Below are positions 24,762-35,300 of a DNA stretch of 64,000 bases, piece by piece. The DNA is taken from contig CAJTGE010000017.1 in the NCBI GenBank assembly GCA_910575795.1, positions 1 to 64,000 of the forward strand, written 5' to 3'. The notes beneath the pieces were generated by a model that was not told the origin of the DNA, searched no databases, and saw only the letters and a program-made list of their open reading frames with translations. How positions within the stretch are numbered: the stretch's first letter is position 1; every line of letters starts with the position of its first letter. The translations under genes and the position numbers were made by a program. Source of the DNA: Clostridiaceae bacterium (GTDB taxonomy: Bacteria > Bacillota > Clostridia > Lachnospirales > Lachnospiraceae).

Positions 24762-26042
24762 TTACGAACGCGTCAGACGCCTCAAATCCGCGTAAAACTC
24801 AGGATAGGAGATATCGACGCAGTCCGCGTCCCGTATAGTGGTTTCCCCGTCGGCGGCGAGGGAGGCGACGGCAAAGCTCATGGCGATGCGGTGATCGTTT
24901 CTGCTGTCAATGACAGCCCCGTGAAGCGGCTGTCCCCCGCGGATGATCATTCCGTCCTCTGTCTCCGCCGCGTCGGCGCCCATGGCGCGCAGTCCCTCTG
25001 TCATGGCGGCGATGCGGTTGGATTCCTTTACCTTTAGCTCCGCCGCGTCCCGGATAACGGTTTCGCCGTCTGCGAAGCAGGCGAGTACAGCGATGACGGG
25101 GAGCTCGTCTATGAGCGTGGGAATCAGGGCGCCTTCAATGACGCATCCTTTGAGGCTTCCGGAGCGGACGAGGAGATCCGCCGTGGGCTCGCCGGGGCCG
25201 TCGGTACGGTTTAAAAGCGTCACATCCGCGCCCATGCTGCGGCAGACGCGCAGGATGCCGTCGCGGGTCGGATTGACGCCCACGCTCTTTATGAGGATCT
25301 CAGAGCCGGGGACGATCAGCGCGGCGGCAATGAAAAAGGCGGCGGATGAGATATCGCCCGGTACGGTGACTGCCTGCGCGCGCAGGGGACGTCCGGGGTA
25401 AACGCGCGCTGTGGTTCCCTGAGTGCGGATGTCCGCGCCGAAGGCGGAAAGCATGAGCTCGGTGTGGTTGCGCGACACATAGGGCTCGGTCACGGCCGTC
25501 TCCCCCTGCGCGTAAAGCCCGGCCAGAAGGATGGCGGATTTTACCTGGGCGGAGGCCACGGGGGTGTGATAGTGAATGCCGCGCAGCGCGGTCCCTGTGA
25601 TATGGAGCGGGGCGCAGCCGTTTCCCGCAAGGCTTTCGATGCGGGCGCCCATCTGGGAGAGCGGTTCGATGATGCGCTTCATGGGCCGTTTCTGAATCGA
25701 TGCGTCCCCGGTGAGCGTGACGTCAAATTCCTGCGCCGCCAGAATGCCGGAGATCAGGCGCGTGGTGGTGCCGCTGTTGCCGCAGTCGAGAACCTTTGCC
25801 GGTTTTTTGAGTCCGCGCAGGCCGTTCCCGTGGACGAGTACCAGATCCTCTTTTTGTTCAATGGAAATCCCCATTTCAGAAAAGCACGCGATGGTGGATA
25901 AGCAGTCCGCGCCGCTCAGAAAACCGCGAATCTGCGTTGTTCCTTCCGCCAGCGCGCCGAGCATAACGCTCCGGTGGGAAATGGATTTGTCGCCGGGAAC
26001 GGCGATTTCGCCTTTAAGACAGGCGGTTCTGGAAAATTTCAT
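24762..26042 (-). CDS. aroA: 3-phosphoshikimate 1-carboxyvinyltransferase (EPSP synthase)
   Basis: The protein has 426 residues, full length. It joins phosphoenolpyruvate to shikimate 3-phosphate in the shikimate pathway. Signatures: VPGDKSISHRSVMLGALAEG at the N-terminus, LDCGNSGTTTRLI, the RPMKRI loop, LIDELPVIAVLA and KVKESNRIAAM, and SRNDHRIAMSFAVA near the end. It is the last gene of the aroF-tyrA-aroA operon. Confidence 0.96.
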   Translation of the reverse strand: MKFSRTACLKGEIAVPGDKSISHRSVMLGALAEGTTQIRGFLSGADCLSTIACFSEMGISIEQKEDLVLVHGNGLRGLKKPAKVLDCGNSGTTTRLISGILAAQEFDVTLTGDASIQKRPMKRIIEPLSQMGARIESLAGNGCAPLHITGTALRGIHYHTPVASAQVKSAILLAGLYAQGETAVTEPYVSRNHTELMLSAFGADIRTQGTTARVYPGRPLRAQAVTVPGDISSAAFFIAAALIVPGSEILIKSVGVNPTRDGILRVCRSMGADVTLLNRTDGPGEPTADLLVRSGSLKGCVIEGALIPTLIDELPVIAVLACFADGETVIRDAAELKVKESNRIAAMTEGLRAMGADAAETEDGMIIRGGQPLHGAVIDSRNDHRIAMSFAVASLAADGETTIRDADCVDISYPEFYADLRRLTRS

Positions 26043-26125
26043 AACATAACCTCGTTTTTTGTTGTATCCGTTGTTTATGCAACGCTGCGCCGGGACAGAG
26101 CGTGTTTCGCTTCGCGGCAGGCTCC

Positions 26126-27223
26126 TTACCCGGCAAACAGGCTGTAATTGTATTTTTTGAGCCGTTCCCAGGCGGCTTTTAAGGATTCTTCATCATAAAA
26201 GCTGATGCGCAGCGCTCCCTCGCCGCCCTCGCGGTTGTGGTTGATTCCGATATTTTTGATATTGATCCCCCGCGAGGACAGGATGGATGAGATGATGGTG
26301 ATCGCGCCCGGCTCGTCCACGACGTCCACGGAAAAGGAAAAGACGGGTTCGATCGCGCCTTTTGAGCTGTCCGCAAAGGAATTCCGGTAGCTTCCGGACT
26401 CCTCGAACAGGCGGCGTATTGCGCCGGGTTCTCTGCTTTGGAGCTGCCGGTGTACAGCCTTAAGAGAGTCGATGTAGCGCTCCAGCATGAAGGAAATATT
26501 TGCCTCATTGGACAGGCAGATCTGCTCCCACATGACCGGGGAGGAGGACGCGATCCTTGTGATGTCCTTGAAGCCCCCGGCGGCCAGACGTTTCATAAGC
26601 TGATCCGGATCGTCCGAGTCGTGCACCAGGTTCACAAGGCTGGCGGCGATGAGATGGGGAAGATGGCTGATCGCGGCGACCGCCAGATCGTGTTTTCTGT
26701 AATCCAGTACCAGCGGGATCGCGCCGATGCCGCGCGCGATCCGCGTCATGGTTTCCACCGCGCCGGCAGGCGTTTTCGGGGTGGGGGTGAGAATATAGTA
26801 TGCGTTTTCCAGGAGGTGATCCGTGGCATTCTCATAACCTGTCTTTTCTGAACCGGCCATGGGATGGCCGCCTATAAAGAAAGGCTCTAAGCCCAGCCGT
26901 GCGGCCGCTTCATGGATATCGGATTTGGTGCTCCCCACATCTGTCAGAATCGCGCCTTCCTTTAAAAAGGGGCGGATCTGGCTCATATAAGCCGCGTTGT
27001 ATTCCACAGGCGTACACAAAAAGACGATATCGCACCCGCGAAGCGCTTCGCCCACCCCGTCCAGGATCACGTCCACAATCCCATCCTGCTTTGCTTTTTC
27101 AAGCGTCTGGCGGGTGCGCATGTAGGCCATGATGCGGATAGAAGGATCCCTGCGCTTTAGGCCCTTTGCGATGGAGCCGCCGATGAGTCCAAGGCCGATA
27201 AAGGCCGCCGTTATATGTGCCAT
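26126..27223 (-). CDS. tyrA: Prephenate dehydrogenase with C-terminal ACT domain
   Basis: The protein has 365 residues from the ATG at 27223, preceded by GCAGGAGGAAGCT; an ATG 14 codons upstream would overlap aroF. An NAD-binding GLGLIGGSIAKGLKRRD is at the N-terminus, with DVGSTKSDI and GGHPMAGSEKTGYENA as the catalytic region, and HLPHLIAASL. An ACT domain (about 295-365; VVDEPGAITIISSILSSRGI) suggests feedback by tyrosine. It makes 4-hydroxyphenylpyruvate for tyrosine. Confidence 0.95.
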   Translation of the reverse strand: MAHITAAFIGLGLIGGSIAKGLKRRDPSIRIMAYMRTRQTLEKAKQDGIVDVILDGVGEALRGCDIVFLCTPVEYNAAYMSQIRPFLKEGAILTDVGSTKSDIHEAAARLGLEPFFIGGHPMAGSEKTGYENATDHLLENAYYILTPTPKTPAGAVETMTRIARGIGAIPLVLDYRKHDLAVAAISHLPHLIAASLVNLVHDSDDPDQLMKRLAAGGFKDITRIASSSPVMWEQICLSNEANISFMLERYIDSLKAVHRQLQSREPGAIRRLFEESGSYRNSFADSSKGAIEPVFSFSVDVVDEPGAITIISSILSSRGINIKNIGINHNREGGEGALRISFYDEESLKAAWERLKKYNYSLFAG

Positions 27224-27236
27224 AGCTTCCTCCTGC

Positions 27237-28250
27237 TTAAAGTGTTCTGCCCGATAGCTGCGCATAGGGCTTCAGATCGCCCATCAGCGTTTCAAACTGG
27301 TCAAAGGTCAGGGACTGAGGCCCGTCGGAGAGCGCTTTTTCCGGACAGGGATGCGTCTCGATCATCAGGCCGTCGGCGCCCGCCGCTACGGCGGCCTTTG
27401 CGAGCGGCTCGACATAGGCCCGCACGCCGGTGGCATGGCTGGGATCCACGATAATGGGCAGATGCGTCTTTTCGCGCAGCACCGGGACAGCGCTTAAATC
27501 CAGCGTGTTCCGCGTGGAGGTTTCATAGGTGCGGATGCCCCTCTCGCAGAGCGCCACGTTTTCATTTCCCTCTGACATAATGTATTCGGCCGCGTTCAGC
27601 CACTCGTCAATGGTGGCGGACAGGCCGCGTTTTAAAAGGATCGGGAGGCGTGTTTTCCCGGCCTCCTTTAAAAGTTCAAAATTCTGCATGTTCCTGGCTC
27701 CGATCTGGAGCATATCCACATACCGGACCGCCTCCTCGATGGCGTGCGCGCTGGTCACCTCGCAGATCACGGATAGCCCGGTGGCTTCTCTGGCTTCCTT
27801 CATATATTTAAGCCCCTCCGTCTCCAGGCCCTGGAAGGAGTAGGGGGAGGTCCTGGGCTTATAAGCGCCGCCCCGGAGTACGGTTGCGCCGGCCTTTTTT
27901 ACGGCAAAAGCCGTTTCCAGGAGCTGCTCCCGGCTCTCGATTGCGCAGGGGCCGGACATTACGGTAAGCGTATGCGGCCCGAGAACCGTGTTTTGGAGCG
28001 CGATCTCCGTCGGTTCCGGATGAAACTTGCGGTTAGCGACTTTATAGGACTCTGTGACGGATACCACCTTGTCCACCTCGTCGGAGATCTCGATGTTGCT
28101 GCCGGCAAGCTTTGCCTTATCGCCGACTACGCCGATGATCGTAACCTGATCGCCTTTTGAGAGATGGACGACAAGGCCCTTTGACTCGATTAAGTTTGTT
28201 ACTTTCTGTACCGACGCTTCACAGGCGCGCGGTTTCATTATGATAATCAT
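27237..28250 (-). CDS. aroF: 3-deoxy-7-phosphoheptulonate synthase (DAHP synthase)
   Basis: The protein has 337 residues of the AroA-I-beta type: an N-terminal ferredoxin-like regulatory domain (about 1-70), then the barrel with [51 protein letters not shown] and [11 protein letters not shown], and MIETHP. It catalyses the first step of aromatic amino acid synthesis. It opens the operon behind a consensus promoter, 13 bp before tyrA. An internal ATG four codons in is an alternative start. Confidence 0.95.
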   Translation of the reverse strand: MIIIMKPRACEASVQKVTNLIESKGLVVHLSKGDQVTIIGVVGDKAKLAGSNIEISDEVDKVVSVTESYKVANRKFHPEPTEIALQNTVLGPHTLTVMSGPCAIESREQLLETAFAVKKAGATVLRGGAYKPRTSPYSFQGLETEGLKYMKEAREATGLSVICEVTSAHAIEEAVRYVDMLQIGARNMQNFELLKEAGKTRLPILLKRGLSATIDEWLNAAEYIMSEGNENVALCERGIRTYETSTRNTLDLSAVPVLREKTHLPIIVDPSHATGVRAYVEPLAKAAVAAGADGLMIETHPCPEKALSDGPQSLTFDQFETLMGDLKPYAQLSGRTL

Positions 28251-28284
28251 GGTTGTTCACTCGCTTTCTGTCATGTTGATGACT

Positions 28285-28313
28285 ATTGTAGAATAGAATG
28301 CGGGAGTTGTCAA
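28285..28313 (-). promoter_or_regulatory. Promoter of the aroF-tyrA-aroA operon
   Basis: On the minus strand a perfect TTGACA (28313-28308) and TACAAT (28290-28285) are 17 nt apart. The start codon is at 28250. Confidence 0.85.
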
Positions 28314-28498
28314 TACTGCGTTGCTTTAAAGTGTAAAGGTTATACAATCCGCTTTTTGTCCCATAAAATCCCCCAAATATCCCATCATATAGAATTCATT
28401 TTTCAGAAATGATATAGTTACATAAAATATCGGATCAAACCGATATCGCCGAATGCGCATGCAGGTATGCCTGCGGGAACCAATTCCCGTTTTTATCA

Positions 28499-28530
28499 GC
28501 CGGCGGTTTTCAATGGGCTCCTTACGGATA
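28499..28530 (-). repeat. Dispersed repeat, inverted copy
   Basis: GCCGGCGGTTTTCAATGGGC then TCCTTACGGATA is the reverse complement, with 2 mismatches in 32, of 29109-29140. The same core occurs at about 55679-55720. Confidence 0.75.
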
Positions 28531-29095
28531 GACGGCCCGGTTCCAGACTGCGCAGCCGACGGGAGCTGCCTTATATATGACAGTTATAACACTGCTTCAG
28601 CATCACTTACCAGCGGATACAGCCTTAAATACCCACGCAAGCTTATGTGAAAAATCAGGCGCTGCAAGATGCAGGACAGGACTGATAAAAACAAAGCAGC
28701 ACAAGATGTACCGGGACGCGCTGTGTTTCATGCGAAGTGAAGGCTGTATGAAAAGTAAAAATCCGGATGCCCTGCGTCACAGGCGGGTGAAGCGCTTTTT
28801 AAGCCTGTATGGAACAATCCCCCTTCATAACAGAGACTGAAACATCATGAGCCAGGGGAAATGAGGCATATAGGAAACGCTGAACAACTGATTGGCAGCA
28901 ACAGCGTAAATGTAGCATCTAAGAGTAAAAGGCCAGAATCAGCGGTTCACCAAAAAAGCGCTTACAAATGATGATTCAGATAATAAGATGGCCCCCGCTT
29001 CATTCGAGTCAGGCGAATATCACAGGCATTGGAATCACTTTTCGGAATAAGCCTCCCGTCAAAGCTTATCCCCCAGCCCGCAGCCAGCGCAGCCT

Positions 29096-29211
29096 GCAGC
29101 CGGGCCTATATCCGTAAGGAACCTATTGAAAACCGCCGGCGCTTAGCGCCCGCAGCGCTTTTCAATGAACGGGAGCGCGGTTTTGCCGTGAAGAGGCCCG
29201 GCTGCGGGGCC
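29096..29211 (+). repeat. Dispersed palindromic repeat, Lachnospiraceae REP-like
   Basis: The core reads TCCGTAAGGAACCTATTGAA, AACCGCCGGCGCTTAGCG, then GCAGCGCTTTTC and GGGAGCGCGGTTTTGC, with outer arms GCCGGGCCT and AGGCCCGGC. A second version with the same blocks in the same order lies at 55679-55935, where a MITE interrupts it. No coding capacity. Confidence 0.65.
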
Positions 29212-29362
29212 CTCTTCACGGCGCCCTCCCCGGCATTAAAAGACAAACCGGCATTTTCCCAACAACATGAAAAATACAGAAATAAATCCAATCATACAAT
29301 CTATGACCAGCAAAGCTCTGACTGCATCGATACAAAAACCATCTACAAAAGGAGGAACCCAC

Positions 29363-32300
29363 ATGAATTTTCTACAGCAATTCCAAACCATCGTCCGCCA
29401 ACACCCGGACAGGCCCGCCCTGATTGACTGCGACGGCCAGCGCTCCACTACCTACGGCCAGCTCGCGGATCTCAGCGCCCGCATTGCCTCAAAGCTTCTG
29501 CGCTCCGCCGCCCAGCCTGACGGCGGATGCCTGGACTCCCTGTCCGGCCGCGCCGTCCTGGTATGCATGGATCGCCGGATGGAGTATATCGCCGCCGAGA
29601 TTGGGATCCTTATGGCCGGAGGCGCATTCGTGCCTGTGCTGCCGGAATATCCGGCAGAGCGGCTGGACTATATTGAAAAAGACTGTCAGGCCGCTGCGAG
29701 GATCGATACAGACTGGCTTTCTGACATTGAAGGCTATGAGCCGGCCGCTGCGCGGGAAATACCGGATGACGGCCGCGCCATGCTCATCTATACATCCGGC
29801 TCCACGGGCCGCCCGAAGGGGATTATCCACACCATGGCGGGCCTTTCGGAGGGGGTCCGGAGGAACCGTCTGGGATTTCATGTAGATGAAAATGATGTGA
29901 TGGGGGCCATGGTATCAATGGCATTTGTGGTGCTTGTTCTGGAGTATTTCAGCGTCCTGTCATGCGGAGGGCGGGCGCATATCCTGGGCGATGAAGCAAG
30001 GAAGGACGTTCGCCGGATCGAGGATTACTTTGCCAGGGAGGGGATTACCTGCGCCTTTATCAGCCCTCAGATACTGAAGCTGTTTAAAAACCGGGGAACG
30101 GCGCTTAAGAGAGTGGCGACCGGGAGCGAGCGGGTCAGCCGGCTGTGCGGGGACGGGTATGAGCTTTATAATTTCTATGGAGCGAGCGAGACGGCGGCTA
30201 TGGCAGCGTATTATCGGATTGAAGCGCCGATGGAGAATACGCCGATCGGCAAGCCTGCAGAGGGGCTTGCGTTCTTCGTCCTGGACGAGGAGGGAAAGGA
30301 GGTTCCGGACGGCGAAGAAGGGGAGCTCTGTATCAGGGGAATCCTTGCGGATTCATATTTGAACATGCCGGAACAGAGCGAACGCACGTTTATAAAACAG
30401 GAGGACGGGAGCGTTCTTTTACATACCGGAGACGTGGTAAAGCGTCTGCCGGACGGAAATTATCTGTATGTGAACCGCAGGGACTGGATGGTAAAGATCA
30501 ACGGGCAGCGCGTGGAAACAGGGGAGATCGAGGTACAGATGTCCTCCGCTCCGGGCGTGGAGAATGCGGTGGTGAAGGCGTTTGAGGACGGAAACGGACA
30601 GAAGTATCTCTGTGGTTACTATGTGTCAGAGGCCCGGACGACGCCGGAGCAGATCCGCGCTTTTTTAAAGTCCTCGCTGCCGGACTACATGGTTCCCCGC
30701 TTTTTTAAACGCCTGGAGAGCCTGCCGAAGAATGCGAACGGCAAGCTGGACCGCTCGGTGCTCCTGCCGCCGGGCATTTCGGAGTATAAGGCGGCGTACC
30801 GAAAGCCTGCCGATGAGACCGAGCGCCGGATCTGCGCCGGCTTTGAGGCGGTTCTGGGCTGCGGGACCGTGGGCGCGGACGACGATTTCTTTAAGCTGGG
30901 CGGAGATTCCATCAATGTGCTGAAACTTTCGGGGCGTCTGGAGGGGCTTTCCCTTACGCCGGATATGGTCCTTCGCGGGCGCACGCCGGCCGGGATCGCG
31001 CGCCTTTTAAAGGACGCGGGGGAGAGCGGATATGGAAAGCGCGCGAAGAACCGGGAGGAATACCGCCTGACGGATTCCCAGATGGGCGTATATCTGGAGT
31101 GCGTCAATGATCCGGAGGCGACGATGTACAATATCCCCATGTGCTGCGAGCTGCCGCCAAAGCTTGACCGGGAGCGCTTCAAGGAGGCGGTTAAAAGGGC
31201 GATCGCGGGCCATCCGTCGTTCGGCGTGCGGATCGCGCTGAAGGACGGGACGCCAGTGATGCGCGTGGATCCGGGCTATACGGAGGCTTCTGTGGAGGAG
31301 AGGCAGACGCAGGACATTGAGGCAGATAAAAAGCGGTTTGTGCGGCCGTTTTCCATGGAAGGGGAACCGCTGTACCGGATGGCGGTATATGAGGGGCAGG
31401 GGAGCGCATGGTTCCTCTTTGACGTGCATCATCTGATTTTTGACGGAACCTCAGTGAAGGTATTTCTGGATGAGATCTCGCAGATCTACCGCGGGGAGGC
31501 GCCGAAGCCGGAGGAGATTTCCCTGCTTGATCAGGCGGTCTGTGAGGAGACGATTGAGGAAACGCCAAGATATCAGGCGGCGCGGGCGTATTTTCAGGGA
31601 AAGCTTGCGGGAGAGGATCCCGGCGAGGCCCTGATCCGGGATTTCAGGAAGAAAACGGTGAGCGCAAAGAGCGCCAGGCTGCACATGACGCTGGGAGAGG
31701 AGCTCTCCATAATGGCGGTAGAGCAGTTTGTGAGACAAAAGGGGATCTCGGAAAATACGCTGTTTCTCGGCGCGTTCTCCTATGCGCTCTCGAAGTTTAA
31801 CGGCGGGAATAAGAGCCTGTTTTGCACTGTGAATAACGGGCGGCACGCGGCCGGGCTCCTGCAGTCCACGGGAATGTTTGTGCGCACGCTGCCAGTCTGC
31901 GCTTCCTTTGACGAGAACGCGCCGATCGCGGGCTGGCTTGCGGACTTCCAGAGCGATTTCTATGAGCTGATGGGGCATGACTGCATCTCCTTTGCGGAGC
32001 TGGCGAGGGAGTACGGGATCGCGTCGGACATCCTGTTCGTATACCAGGCGGATATGCTGAGCGGGCTTGCGCTCCACGGGGAGCAGTACCCGGCGCGGCC
32101 GATCCCGACCGGGGACGTGCAGGCCAATGTTTCCGTGATGGTGATGAAGAGCCGGGAGGGCTATGAAATTTCTCTGGAATACCGCACGGATCTGTACCGT
32201 GAGGAGACGGCCAGGGGGCTGCTTTCTATGCTGCAAAAGGCGCTTTTGGGCCTGCTTTCCTGTGAAACGCTGGGAGAGATCAGCCTTACGTCGGATCTGG

Positions 32301-35300
32301 ACATCCAGATTCTCGAACGGTTCAATGAGACGGACGCGCCGTATGACCGGACGAAGACCGTGATCGACGCCTTCCGCGAGCAGGCGGGGCGGACGCCGGA
32401 CCGCACGGCGGTTGTCTATACGGACAGACGCTATACGTATGCCCAGGCAGATGAGATAACAGACCGGCTCGCGGCCTTTATCGCCGGCCTTGGCATTGGA
32501 CGGGAGCAGACGGTGTCTGTGCTGATTCCGCGCTGCGAATATATGGCCATCGCCTCGATCGGCGTGTTAAAGGCCGGCGCGGCCTATCAGCCTCTGGATC
32601 CGTCCTACCCGAAGGAGCGGCTGGCGTTTATGATGGAGGACGCGGGCGCGGCGCTGCTGATTGCGGATGAATCGCTTCTTTCGCTGGTTCCGGACTATAA
32701 GGGACGGATTCTCCTGACAAAGGACATCCCGGGCCTTCCTGAGGCGGAATGTCTGCCCGCGTCTCCGTCGCCGGAGGATCGGTTTATCCTTCTGTACACG
32801 TCCGGCTCCACGGGCACGCCCAAGGGCTGTATACTGGAGCACGGCAATATCGCGGCCTTCTGCAACTGGTACCGGAGATATTTTGGGCTGTCTGAGGAGT
32901 CCCGGATCGCGGCGTACGCCAGCTATGGCTTTGACGCCAACATGATGGATATGTATCCTGCCCTGACGTTGGGGGCGGCGGTTTACATTGTGGATGAGTC
33001 CATCCGCCTCGATTTAAACGCCCTGAATGCGTATTTTAAGGAAACGGGCATTACGCATGCGTTTATGACAACCCAGATCGGGCGGGCCTTTGCGACCAGT
33101 ATGGAGAATGATACGCTGCGCTGCCTGTCCATGGGAGGGGAGGCGCTGACGCCCTTTGAGCCAAAGGGAGAAACCCGATATTTCAATGTGTACGGCCCCA
33201 CGGAGTGTACGATCCTGACGACGGCCTATCCGATTACGGCGTTTGAGGAGGAACTGCCCATCGGCCGGGCGGCTGACAATATGAAGCTCTACGTGCTGGA
33301 CAGCCTCGGAAGGCGCGTGCCGGCAGGCGTGCCGGGCGAGCTGTGCATCGCGGGCTATCAGGTGAGCAGGGGGTATTTAAACCGTCCGGAAAAGACGGCC
33401 GAGGTCTATACAGACAACCCGTTCTGCAGCCAGGAGGGCTATGGGCGGCTTTACCACACCGGGGATATCGCGCGCTTTCTGCCGGACGGCAATATCCAGT
33501 TTATCGGCAGGCGGGACGGGCAGGTCAAGATCCGTGGCTTCCGCATTGAGCTGACCGAGGTGGAGGAGATCATCCGCCGTTTCCCGGGCATCAGGGACGC
33601 CACGGTAGCTGCATTCGACGAGCCGTCTGGCGGGAAATATATCGCGGCCTATGTCGTGTCTGATCAGACGGTCGATGTGGAGGCGCTGAACGCGTTTATT
33701 GAGGAGAGCAAGCCGCCGTACATGGTTCCGGCTGTGACGATGCAGATCGACGCGATCCCCTTAAACCAGAACCAGAAGGTGAATAAGCGGGCGCTTCCCG
33801 TGCCGGAGCGCAGGCAGGAGGAGATCGTTCCCCCGGAGGGTGAAACGCAGAACGCGGTTTTTGACTGCGTCGCTGAGATCATCGGACACCGGGAATTCGG
33901 CGTGACGACAGACATCTACAGGGCCGGCCTGACCTCCATCGGCGCGGTGAAGCTGAATGTGCTGCTCGCGAACGCCTTTCCGGGCGCGGTGATCCGCAAT
34001 AAGGATTTAAAGGAGCACAACACCGTCGCGCGGCTTGAGCAGTTCCTTTTGTCGTCCGGGCGCGGTGAAACGTACGAGATACAGGGGGCGTATCCCCTTA
34101 CCCAGACACAGAACGGCATCTTTGTGGAGTGCGCGGCCAATCCGGGCAGTACGATCTACAACATCCCGTTCCTGTTCCGCTTAGGAGAGGGCGTTAATCT
34201 GGCGCGGCTTATGCAGGCGATCGAGGAGACGGTGGAAGCGCACCCGTATACTAAGACCATGCTGTATCTCGACGATCAGGGCGATATCTGGCAGAAGCGC
34301 AACGATGAACTGACGTTTTCGGTGGAAATACGCGATGCGCTGCGCCGCGAAGAGCTGGTGAGGCCGTATTCGCTTCTGGGAGAGCGTTTGTTCCGCGCGG
34401 AGCTCTATGATACGCCGGAGGGGAAATACCTGTTCCTGGAATTCCATCATATCATCAGCGACGGCGAATCCTGCGGCATCTTTCTGCGGGATGTGAACCG
34501 GGCCTATCAGGGCGAAGCGCCCGAAAGGGAAACGTTCAGCGGCTTTGAAGCGGCGCTGGCAGAGCAGAACGCGCTTAAGGGGCCGGAGTACGCGCTGGCA
34601 AAGAAACATTATGACGCCATCTTCACGGGCTGCGATACAGACTTCCTGCCCGCAAAGGATTTAAGGGGGGATGCGCCGGCCCGCGGCATGTACGAGAGGG
34701 CGATCCGCACGGATATAGGCGCTCTGAAAACGTTCTGTGCGGATCGGAAAGTGACGCTGAACGCCCTGTTCACAGCGGCCTTTGGCTTTGCGGCCGGGCG
34801 GTATGTCTGCAAGGACGAGGCGGTCTTCACGACGATTTACAACGGCAGGAACGATTCGAGACTGGCCCGCACGGCCGCCATGCTTGTAAAGACGCTTCCG
34901 GTTTACTGCCAGTTAGACGGGGAAAAGGAGATCGGGGCGTATATCCGGGAGACCGGGGATCAGCTCATGGACAGCATGAACGCGGATCTCTACTCCTTTG
35001 CCGAGATCAGCCGGGCGTACGGCATCAGGGCGGACATCATGTTCGCGTTCCAGGGGGACAATTTCCAGTTTGACGAGATCGCGGGGGAGAAGGCGGAGCG
35101 CGTGGATCTCGCGTTAGACACAGCCAAAGCGCCTCTCTCGATCGACGTGCTGATAAACGGGGACGCAGTCGTGTACCAGGTGGAATACCGCAGCGACTTC
35201 TACGAGGAGCGCACCGCGGCGGGGCTGGTGGACAGCCTGCACACCGTGATGGAAGAATTCCAGGTAAAAAGGCGGTTAAAGGAGGTCTGCATGGTAAGCG

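Larger units (their letters stand above)
28314..29362. other. Gene-free kilobase with dispersed palindromic repeats
   Basis: I see no supported gene between the aro promoter and the NRPS. The region holds a 32-bp inverted repeat (two mismatches) with arms at 28499-28530 and 29109-29140, and weaker pairing continuing about 30 bp into 28531-28560 and 29080-29108. A palindromic unit lies at about 29096-29211 (GCCGGGCCT / AGGCCCGGC ends), followed by the hairpin GTGAAGAGG / CCTCTTCAC. Short frames in 28453-28840 lack ribosome-binding sites and similarity I can recognise. The NRPS promoter must lie here but is not obvious. Confidence 0.6.

Noticed and set aside
28453..28840. Short frames in the gene-free region
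   Set aside because: They lack ribosome-binding sites, overlap the repeat arms and show no recognisable domain.
29029..29427. 132-codon frame leading into the NRPS start
   Set aside because: Runs through a palindromic repeat and ends inside the NRPS in another phase; no binding site.
31451..32236. 261-codon minus-strand frame inside the NRPS
   Set aside because: One of several long antisense frames caused by codon bias across a GC-rich gene.
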